Shown here: positions 57,981 through 64,000 of the stretch, in pieces | Position numbering within the stretch: the stretch's first letter is position 1 | Layout of the letters: every line of letters starts with the position of its first letter | NCBI GenBank assembly: GCA_025149125.1 | Contig: CP102272.1 | Coordinates: forward strand, 620,001 to 684,000 | Direction of reading: 5' to 3' | Source of the DNA: [Clostridium] asparagiforme DSM 15981 | GTDB taxonomy: Bacteria; Bacillota; Clostridia; Lachnospirales; Lachnospiraceae | Length of the DNA stretch: 64,000 bases | The notes under the pieces: model-generated | Database searches by the model: none | What the model was told of the DNA's origin: nothing | What the model saw: only the letters and a program-made list of their open reading frames with translations | Made by a program: the position numbers and the translations under genes

Positions 57981-59090
57981 ATGGTACACAGAAAACAGTT
58001 TATGGCGCTGGCTGCCGCCGGTCTGATCAGCGTGATGTCATTGGGATCAGCATTCACGGCCTATGCGGACGGATGGACCAAATCAGGCGATAAATGGACC
58101 TATGTGGAGAATAACGCCACCCGCAAGGGTTGGGTGCACACCAGCGACGGTTATTACTACATGGATTTATCCACCGGATACATGAGCACCGGATTTGTAC
58201 AGATTGATGGAAAATGGTATTTCTTCAAGCCCAACGGCCTGATGGCCACCGGTTGGGTGAATACGGATGATAAATGGTACTACATGCTGGACGACGGCAC
58301 CATGGTGACCGGCTGGCTGAAGATTGACCGCGGCAACAATGACGTGGACTATTACTACATGCGCGGCGACGGCTCCATGGGCACCGGCTGGCGGGAGATG
58401 GACAACGCCTGGTATTATTTCCAGAGCAACGGCAAGTGCGTGGTGAACGCCTGGGCGAATATCAAGGACGCCTGGTACCTGTTCGGCACGGACGGCAAGA
58501 TGATGACCGGCTGGACCGACGTGGACGGCGATTACTACTACCTGAATACGGACGGCAGGATGCTGATCGACTGGCTTACCGACAGCCAGGGCAACAAGTA
58601 TTACATGGACAATACCAACGGAAAGATGTCCAAGGGCTGGAAGCAGATCGGCGACGCCTGGTACTACTTCAGCAGCAACGGCCATATGATGACCAAGTGG
58701 ATTCAGCTGAACGGCCAGTATTATTACCTTGACCCCGCCACGGGCAAGATGGCGGCCAACACCACGCTGACCATCGACGGGACTCAGTACACCTTCAATT
58801 CCAGCGGTGTCTGCCAGAACGCAGGCGGCGTTTCCGCCCAGAGTCCGGGCAGCAACAATAACAACAGCCCATCCGGCGGTTCGGGTTCCAGCAGCGGTCC
58901 CGGAGGTTCCGGCAGTTCTGGTTCCTCGGGCAACAATTCCGTTTCCTACAACGGCCCCGGCAGTTCCGGTTCTTCGAACAATAATTCGCCGTCCGGCAGT
59001 TCTGGCGGACCGACCTCCGGTGGATCTTCAAACAGCCCGTCCAATCAGAACGACGTCCTGGAGCCGGGAAGAACAGACGGCCCCAGATAG
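57981..59090 (+). CDS. secreted choline-binding repeat protein
   Basis: 369 residues. The signal peptide ends AYA-D at 29/30, then about eleven cell-wall-binding repeats of 20 residues (31-275), each with the GW...D.KWYYM/YYF aromatic pattern that holds choline. A 90-residue Gly/Ser/Asn/Pro-rich flexible tail ends the protein. There is no catalytic domain, so it may be a structural or adhesive surface protein non-covalently attached to phosphocholine. AGGAGGATG precedes the ATG. It follows the CDP-choline enzyme by 106 bp under its own promoter. Confidence 0.92.
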   Translation: MVHRKQFMALAAAGLISVMSLGSAFTAYADGWTKSGDKWTYVENNATRKGWVHTSDGYYYMDLSTGYMSTGFVQIDGKWYFFKPNGLMATGWVNTDDKWYYMLDDGTMVTGWLKIDRGNNDVDYYYMRGDGSMGTGWREMDNAWYYFQSNGKCVVNAWANIKDAWYLFGTDGKMMTGWTDVDGDYYYLNTDGRMLIDWLTDSQGNKYYMDNTNGKMSKGWKQIGDAWYYFSSNGHMMTKWIQLNGQYYYLDPATGKMAANTTLTIDGTQYTFNSSGVCQNAGGVSAQSPGSNNNNSPSGGSGSSSGPGGSGSSGSSGNNSVSYNGPGSSGSSNNNSPSGSSGGPTSGGSSNSPSNQNDVLEPGRTDGPR

Positions 59091-59114
59091 GTTTCAGAAC
59101 GTTTCAGAGAAAAG

Positions 59115-59150
59115 TGGATGTCCCCGGAGGATTCAGAGGACATCCATTTA
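59115..59150 (+). terminator. terminator behind the first choline-binding protein
   Basis: TGGATGTCC/GGACATCCA (59115-59123 with 59138-59146), loop of 14, then TTTATTT. Confidence 0.75.
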
Positions 59151-59271
59151 TTTAAATACAATGATCCGCTGGCGCTGCCTGAGGGCGATTAATGGATGGA
59201 ATAGAACGAGGGTGAAGCCGGCGGGCGATTGCCTTAAGCGACCTGTACACTGACTAAAAGAGGAGAACATT

Positions 59272-61083
59272 ATGAAGAATGTGAGACACTTGGTGAAGCG
59301 CTGCCAGGGGGCGGCTCTGGCGGGTATGATTGTGGTGATGACCGGACTGCCCACCGGGACCGCCTGGGCCATTGGACCGGGCGAGAGCGGGGTGACTTCC
59401 GCCGTCACGTCCGGAGGGCCTGGCGGGCCCGGCGTGGCGGGCGGCGGTTCCGGCGGCACTACCAGCGGTAATTCCGGCAGTAATTCCGGCGGTGCGGCCC
59501 AGAGTGCCAACTCCAACGCCTGGCGGAAGGTCGGCGGGGTCTACCAGATGCATGACGGCACACCCATCCCTAACGTGCTTTACCGGGGAATCGACGTCTC
59601 CCGCTGGCAGGGGGATGTGAACTGGCGGCAGGTGGCGGCGGACGACGTTTCCTTCGTCATGCTGGGGACGCGTTCCAAGGGCGCGGTGGATCCGTATTTC
59701 CACAAGAATATCCAGGAGGCCCACGACGCGGGGATTCAGGTGGGTGTGTACATCTACTCTCTGGCCCTCAACCCCGAGATGGCGGTTCAGGAAGCGGATT
59801 TTGTTCTGGATCTGATCAAGGACTACCCGGTTTCCTACCCCGTGGCCTTTGACATGGAGGACAGCACCCAGGGCGTGCTCTCCAAGGAGGAGCTGGCGGC
59901 CATCGCAAACGCGTTTTGCCAGCGGATCAAGGACGCAGGGTATTACCCGATCATCTATGCCAACGAAAACTGGCTGAAGAATAAGCTGGATATGTCCCTG
60001 ATGAACTATCCGGTGTGGGTTGCCCGGTACAATGCGATGTATACTTACTCCTCCCCGGTGATGTGGCAGGCCACCAGCACCGGCGCGGTGAACGGAATCG
60101 GCGGCAATGTGGACATCGATTTCCAGTTTAAGGATTTCTCCGGCGTCATACCGGCCAACCTGTGGCGGACGATCGGCGGGAACACTTACTATTATCAGAA
60201 CCACGCCATGCAGAAGGACACCTGGATCAACGACGGAAACGGCTGGTACTACATGGATGGGGACGGCTTTGCCAAGAAGGGCTGGTTTACGGAGTCCGGC
60301 AAGCGCTACTATCTGGACGACGGCACCGGAAAGATGCAGTACGGCTGGAAGGATCAGGACGGTAAATGGTACTACCTGGGCAGCTCCGGCGCTGCGTCCA
60401 CCGGCTGGGTGAACGATAACGGGGCCTGGTATTTCATGGACCACGACACCGCCGTGATGCGCACCGGCTGGCTGGATGAGGGCGGCAAACGGTTCTTCCT
60501 GGAGGACAGCGGGCGCATGGCCACGGGCTGGACCAACCAGGACAACAAATGGTATTATCTGGACGGCAGCGGCGCTCTGGCCACGGGCTGGATCAACGCG
60601 GACGGCGCCAGGTATTATTCCGGCAGCGACGGCGTGATGCACACCGGCTGGCTGCAGGACGGCGGACACTGGTATTTCATGCGCGGCAACGGCGCAATGG
60701 CCACCGGCTGGAGGGATATGGACGGCTCCTGGTATTTCTTTAACCAGGACGGACAGATGGTGACCGGCTGGCAGAGCATCGACGGCATCTGGTACTATTT
60801 TGACGGAAACGGTCACATGGCCACCGGAATGATCGACGTGGGCGGCGTGAAGTATTATCTGGACGACCAGGGCCGCATGGCGGCGAACACCCAGGTGACG
60901 GTGGACGGCGTGAACTACACGGCGGACGGCAGCGGAGCCTTAAGTCTTGTCGAGCAGCCGCCGGCTGAGGGCGGCGAAGCATCCGCGGAATCCCTCGACG
61001 GACAGAACAGTCCGAACTCAGGCCAGAGCGGGAACAACGACGTTCCGGTGATCACCGGCGTAAACGGAGGCCCGGGCGTCTGA
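59272..61083 (+). CDS. GH25 lysozyme with choline-binding repeats
   Basis: 603 residues. Signal peptide to AWA 33, Gly/Ser/Asn-rich linker (35-82), then a GH25 muramidase domain (about 104-295). Its strand motif YRGIDVSRWQGDVNW carries Asp108, and AFDMED carries Asp194/Glu196, the catalytic pair. About twelve choline-binding repeats (298-555) follow, then an acidic Gly/Ser/Asn tail. It should cut the N-acetylmuramic acid bond of peptidoglycan while docked on phosphocholine: an autolysin, as LytC is in pneumococcus, though with the catalytic domain first. AGAGGAGAAC precedes the ATG. Confidence 0.94.
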   Translation: MKNVRHLVKRCQGAALAGMIVVMTGLPTGTAWAIGPGESGVTSAVTSGGPGGPGVAGGGSGGTTSGNSGSNSGGAAQSANSNAWRKVGGVYQMHDGTPIPNVLYRGIDVSRWQGDVNWRQVAADDVSFVMLGTRSKGAVDPYFHKNIQEAHDAGIQVGVYIYSLALNPEMAVQEADFVLDLIKDYPVSYPVAFDMEDSTQGVLSKEELAAIANAFCQRIKDAGYYPIIYANENWLKNKLDMSLMNYPVWVARYNAMYTYSSPVMWQATSTGAVNGIGGNVDIDFQFKDFSGVIPANLWRTIGGNTYYYQNHAMQKDTWINDGNGWYYMDGDGFAKKGWFTESGKRYYLDDGTGKMQYGWKDQDGKWYYLGSSGAASTGWVNDNGAWYFMDHDTAVMRTGWLDEGGKRFFLEDSGRMATGWTNQDNKWYYLDGSGALATGWINADGARYYSGSDGVMHTGWLQDGGHWYFMRGNGAMATGWRDMDGSWYFFNQDGQMVTGWQSIDGIWYYFDGNGHMATGMIDVGGVKYYLDDQGRMAANTQVTVDGVNYTADGSGALSLVEQPPAEGGEASAESLDGQNSPNSGQSGNNDVPVITGVNGGPGV

Positions 61084-61130
61084 GGCGCGTGGACGGACAA
61101 TCGGGACATGAGATAAGAGAAAGATTTGAG

Positions 61131-61175
61131 ATCAGGCTGCGAAACGCAAAGAAAACGCGCGCAGCCTGATTCTTT
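61131..61175 (+). terminator. terminator of the GH25 lysozyme gene
   Basis: Perfect ATCAGGCTGCG/CGCAGCCTGAT stem (61131-61141 with 61160-61170), loop of 18, then TCTTT. Confidence 0.8.
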
Positions 61176-61176
61176 G

Positions 61177-61500
61177 TCCTAAGGGGTACCAGGCAAAGCC
61201 CGGTGGATTCCTTAGGACGGCCAGCGATTCCCAGAAGTCTGAGAATAAAGGGGTACCAGGCAAAGCCCGGTGGATTCTTTGTCCTAAGGGGTACCAGGCA
61301 AAGCCTGGTGGATTCCTTAGGACGGCCAGCGACGCCTAGAAGTCTGCGTATAAAGGGTACCGGGCAAAGCCCGGTGGATTCTTTGTCCTAAGGGGTACCG
61401 GGCAAAGCCCGGTGGATTCCTTAGGACGGCCAGCGACTCCTAGAAGTCTGCGTATAAGGGGTACCGGGCAAAGCCTGGTGGATTCCTTAGGACGGCCAGC
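61177..61500. repeat. array of six nested palindromic cores, alternating 66/38-bp spacing
   Basis: Six copies of a 26-bp core, GGTACCRGGCAAAGCC followed by YGGTGGATTC, begin at 61185, 61252, 61290, 61356, 61394 and 61460, giving start-to-start distances of 67, 38, 66, 38 and 66. The core holds the hairpin ACCGGGC-AAA-GCCCGGT. Cores 1, 3 and 5 are each framed by TCCTAAGG on the left and CCTTAGGA on the right; core 6 has only the right arm and cores 2 and 4 have neither. Spacers are CCTTAGGACGGCCAGCGA-type (long) and TTTGTCC-type (short). With the terminator it fills the 525-bp gap between the lysozyme and deacetylase genes; 61518-61608 is AT-rich with a likely promoter. No coding frame is credible here. 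Confidence 0.85.
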
Positions 61501-61608
61501 GACTCCCAGCAATCTGACTCCCACTCCCCTTCCTCATGCATTTTACCACCCCCCAAATCATATATTGGAAGATAGAATATAGGATTTCGGAAGCGGGGAA
61601 CCGGGAAG

Positions 61609-62418
61609 ATGGGAAAGAAGCTGAGGCTTATGGCAGTAATAGCCGGTATGGATTTGCTGCTGGCGGCGGCGCTTTTATGGACGCTGGGAATCTTGAAGCT
61701 GCCCGCTTTTGGCGGCGGCAGTCCGGTCTGGGAGCGTTTTGTCTCCGCCGCGGGAGACAGTGACGCCCCGGGCCGGCCGGAGGACGGCCTACCAACGGAT
61801 ACGGGCCTGCCGGCGGATGCGGGGCCGGGAGACGGCGTTGTGAGCGAAAAGCGGGGGAACGGGGTCAAGTGCGTGGCGCTGACCTTTGACGACGGACCCA
61901 ATAAGGAGTGTACCAAGGACCTGCTGGACGGGCTGAAGGCCCGTGGAGTCAAAGCGACCTTTTTTTTAATGGGGCAGAGTATCCCCGGAAATGAGGACCT
62001 GGTGCGGCGTATGAAGGACGAGGGCCATCTGATCGGCAACCACAGCTATCGCCATATTCAGCTGACCAAGGCAGGGGAAAATGCGGTCTGCGACGCGGTG
62101 GATCAGACCAGCGTGATGATTGAGCAGATTACCGGGGAACGGCCCCAGTACCTGCGTCCGCCATACGGAGACTGGAATGATAATCTGGAGTGCAAGGTGG
62201 ATATGACGACCGTGCTTTGGTCCGTGGACTCGCTGGACTGGAAGCTCCAGAACCGGCAGAAAATCGTGAAGCGCGTCTTGAAAGATGTGAAGGATGGGGA
62301 TATTATATTGATGCACGACATTTTTCCCACATCCGTGGAGGCGGCGCTGGAAATCATTGACACCCTGACGCCGCAGGGATATACTTTTGTTACGGTTGAC
62401 GAGGTACTGATCGATTGA
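61609..62418 (+). CDS. polysaccharide deacetylase (NodB/PgdA-like)
   Basis: 269 residues: signal anchor (about 5-28), low-complexity Gly/Asp/Pro spacer to about 82, then a NodB domain with TFDDGP (Asp94, Asp95), HSYRH zinc histidines (145, 149), RPPYG (183-187), WSVDSLDW and the closing histidine in LMHD (236). It would remove N-acetyl groups from cell-wall glycan outside the membrane, which often protects against lysozyme, a fitting neighbour for the GH25 enzyme. GGGAAG precedes the ATG. Confidence 0.93.
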   Translation: MGKKLRLMAVIAGMDLLLAAALLWTLGILKLPAFGGGSPVWERFVSAAGDSDAPGRPEDGLPTDTGLPADAGPGDGVVSEKRGNGVKCVALTFDDGPNKECTKDLLDGLKARGVKATFFLMGQSIPGNEDLVRRMKDEGHLIGNHSYRHIQLTKAGENAVCDAVDQTSVMIEQITGERPQYLRPPYGDWNDNLECKVDMTTVLWSVDSLDWKLQNRQKIVKRVLKDVKDGDIILMHDIFPTSVEAALEIIDTLTPQGYTFVTVDEVLID

Positions 62419-62476
62419 TCAACGAGGCGGCTCGCCGCGAAACAGAGCGTTGGCTGCCGCCGGAGAGGGATAAAAT

Positions 62477-63361
62477 ATGGAAAAAACTGGGAATTTTACA
62501 CAGAACACGCAGGATAAAGCGGAATTTCAAAATATATACTTTATGCATCTGCTGTTTGCAGAGAAGCCGCAGCAGCCGGACAACGGGACCATAGGGCGGG
62601 CGCTGAACCGGCGCTTCGGCGAGGTGGATCTGGTGAGCCCGGGACCGGGGATGGTCTCCTTTGCGATCAAAAAGTATCCGGTTACATATAAGGACGGGGT
62701 GGTCCCAGCGCAGGTGGTGATGACGGAGGTCCGGGAGTTTGAACAGAGCTCCATCGACGATTTTGCCAGGAGCCAGCTCTGGGATGTGCAAAACGGCGGG
62801 GAGATTCTGGATTCCTGCCGTTATCAGGTGTCCATTTTTGATATGATGTCCGCAGGGGTGGAGTACAAAGAGCGCTGCGAACTTTTGATGGACTGGCTGG
62901 AGGCGGCGATGGAGCTGTATCCCGGCTGCACCGCGGTCTGGATTGCGCCGGCCGGCAAGCTGTTTACCGCGGAAATGGTCCGGGAGCACGGCGTTTCCCG
63001 GGAGGACCGGTTCGTGTACTTTGGCGTGAACGTCAGATTTTTCAATATTCAGGGGACGGACGATCAGATCGTGGACACCCTGGGTATGTACGCGGTGGGG
63101 CTGCCGGACGTGCAGTACCATTTCCACGGCCTGGACCCCAACCGGGTGGTGAACCACGCCTACAATGTGGCCTCCTATCTGTTTGACCGGAACGCGCCGG
63201 TCCGCAGCGGGGAGACCATCGACGGGCTTTTGAACGGAAATATGAGCCAGGAGGTCCAGTGGCGCTGCCAGTACGAGGACGCTCTGATCCAGCCGGTCCG
63301 GTGCGTGATGGATATCTGCCCGGGCGAGTACGCGGCCGGAAACCGGGAAGACGGGGAGTAG
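62477..63361 (+). CDS. DUF4261 domain protein
   Basis: 294 residues, soluble. The C-terminal block FGVNVRFFNIQGTDDQIVD and LPDVQYHFHGLDP is the DUF4261 region; the N-terminal half (FMHLLFAEKP, SFAIKKYPVTYKDGVVPAQV) is also typical for the long version of the family. No catalytic residues or known role. GGAGAGGGAT lies before the ATG. It is followed 16 bp later by the MreB-like fragment, so the two are probably co-transcribed. Confidence 0.82.
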   Translation: MEKTGNFTQNTQDKAEFQNIYFMHLLFAEKPQQPDNGTIGRALNRRFGEVDLVSPGPGMVSFAIKKYPVTYKDGVVPAQVVMTEVREFEQSSIDDFARSQLWDVQNGGEILDSCRYQVSIFDMMSAGVEYKERCELLMDWLEAAMELYPGCTAVWIAPAGKLFTAEMVREHGVSREDRFVYFGVNVRFFNIQGTDDQIVDTLGMYAVGLPDVQYHFHGLDPNRVVNHAYNVASYLFDRNAPVRSGETIDGLLNGNMSQEVQWRCQYEDALIQPVRCVMDICPGEYAAGNREDGE

Positions 63362-63377
63362 GGAGAAGATACAGGCG

Positions 63378-63863
63378 ATGGTGGAAAATAAGCTTATAAA
63401 CGGTTATGAGCCGGCGCTGGTACGGCTGTACGGAGCGCGTGATTCCGTGGAAATTTCCGAGCAGATGGCGGCGGCCCTCTGCGGGAACCGCATTTTGGCC
63501 CTGGGGCGGGAGGCGCTGCAGCTGGCGCAGGATCCGGTGGCGGAACAGATGGAGAAACTTGTGGAGATCGTCAGCCCGTTAAAGGACGGAGTGGTGGCCG
63601 ACTATGAGCTGGCTGCGAAAATGTTCCGCTTTTTTGTGGGGAAATGCTGCCGGCGCCGTCTGTTTTCCAAGCCGCGAATTGCGGTCTGCGTGCCGCTCAC
63701 ATTGACCAAGGTGGAGCGGAAGGTGTACGAGGACGTGTTCTACCAGGCGGGCGCGAAAAAAGTTCTGGTGGTGGAATCGGCCATGGAACAGGCGATGGCG
63801 GGGCTGCCCGCCGAATACGGCGTGGTGGTGGGGATTTTTCCACAGCCGCGGAATGGACGGTGA
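63378..63863 (+). CDS. half-length MreB/Mbl-like protein
   Basis: 161 residues resembling the first half of MreB-type actin homologues: the ILALGREALQLA segment, IVSPLKDGVVADYELAAKMFRFF, the VCVPLTLTKVERKVYEDVFYQAGAKKVLVVE stretch and a final AGLP. The N-terminal nucleotide phosphate loop is diverged (LVRLYGARDSVEI in place of the D-x-G-T strand) and everything after AGLP, including the second phosphate loop, is absent (MreB is about 340 residues). It is either a degraded gene or a small actin-like accessory. The start has GGAGAAGAT upstream. Confidence 0.65.
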   Translation: MVENKLINGYEPALVRLYGARDSVEISEQMAAALCGNRILALGREALQLAQDPVAEQMEKLVEIVSPLKDGVVADYELAAKMFRFFVGKCCRRRLFSKPRIAVCVPLTLTKVERKVYEDVFYQAGAKKVLVVESAMEQAMAGLPAEYGVVVGIFPQPRNGR

Positions 63864-63868
63864 GTGAA

Positions 63869-64000
63869 ATGGATATGAATTTATTTGACTATATGCGGGA
63901 GAGCAAGATGGAATCAGAGTCGCCTCTGGCCTCCCGGCTGCGCCCCAAAACGCTGGACGAGGTGGTGGGCCAGCAGCACATTGTGGGCAGGGACAAGCTT
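63869..64000 (+). CDS. rarA: replication-associated recombination protein A (5' part)
   Basis: The first 44 codons of a RarA/MgsA AAA+ ATPase run off the right edge: NLFDYMRESKMESESPLASRLRP and DEVVGQQHIVGRDKL are the standard N-terminus of the family, which acts at stalled replication forks. ATG 63869 is used; ATG 63875 would also fit. It lies 5 bp after the MreB-like gene, so it is in the same unit. Incomplete in this window. Confidence 0.9.
   Translation, partial: MDMNLFDYMRESKMESESPLASRLRPKTLDEVVGQQHIVGRDKL

Noticed and set aside
59254..60816. 520-codon open frame antisense to the GH25 lysozyme
   Set aside because: It is the mirror of the repetitive choline-binding sequence; its product is a low-complexity Val/His/Gly/Pro-rich chain without a family, and the plus strand has a signal peptide, catalytic motifs and a ribosome binding site.
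61177..61500. Possible CRISPR array
   Set aside because: The units are palindromic, spacing alternates 38 and 66 bp, and the spacers are themselves repeated rather than unique; no cas genes are present.
61203..61524. 62-codon frames inside the palindromic array on both strands
   Set aside because: They are translations of the tandem repeats (for example the repeated DSLGRPA) with no start signal; the repeat structure explains them.

Overview
The window looks like chromosomal DNA of a GC-rich, endospore-forming member of the Lachnospiraceae (Clostridium cluster XIVa; my inference). The grounds are two CotF-type spore coat proteins, a SipL-like protein (SPOCS repeats plus LysM), a type III glutamine synthetase, Gram-positive lipoproteins, YesM/YesN-type sugar regulation, a tryptophan T-box and strong AGGAGG ribosome binding sites. 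I see no rRNA, tRNA, CRISPR array, prophage or DNA-transposon transposase. The only clear mobile element is a group IIC intron.

Layout. 1-4044: an unidentified 3' remnant, an alpha/beta hydrolase, an M42 aminopeptidase and its terminator, with a group IIC intron inserted directly behind that terminator. 4066-10494 (minus strand): a PutP symporter, then a likely operon of VCBS-like membrane protein, DUF3160 lipoprotein, CapA-like phosphatase and TetR regulator. 10678-15734: branched-chain aminotransferase, lipoproteins, two small coat proteins (minus strand), and a cysE/TtcA-family pair with overlapping ATGA. 15816-22484: SipL-like protein, 2-hydroxyacid dehydrogenase, a core-deleted Eis-like acetyltransferase, sirtuin, aldo/keto reductase, DUF951, then the rpsF-ssb-rpsR operon. 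22710-34696: anchored M3 peptidase, DUF3810 metalloprotease-like protein, divergent FeoB and Tet(M)-like GTPase, an HTH microprotein, DUF6483 plus Suv3-like helicase, and UraA.

34751-38922: a tryptophan-specific T-box leader followed by iorA, iorB and an arylacetate-CoA ligase. The set can convert indoleacetate to indolepyruvate (or the reverse), and a TGG specifier argues that here it serves tryptophan supply. 39046-43363 (minus strand): orphan FeoA, SfsA and a four-gene polar amino acid ABC transporter. 43917-48666: threonine synthase, class II aldolase and GlnN. 48781-55868: YesN/YesM regulators divergent from a sugar ABC transporter operon that ends in a 2H phosphoesterase.

56003-61083 is a phosphocholine module: one polypeptide joins a winged helix, a LicC-type cytidylyltransferase and a LicA-type choline kinase, followed by two secreted proteins built of choline-binding repeats, one a GH25 lysozyme. 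The first would make CDP-choline for surface decoration and the others would bind that decoration. 61177-61500 is a regular array of nested palindromes, followed by a polysaccharide deacetylase, a DUF4261 protein, a half-length MreB-like protein and the start of rarA.

All gene calls come from reading translated sequence by eye. Family names are recalled knowledge, and promoters and terminators were found by eye. Where the longest open frame starts too early I moved the start to the codon with a good ribosome binding site and said so.
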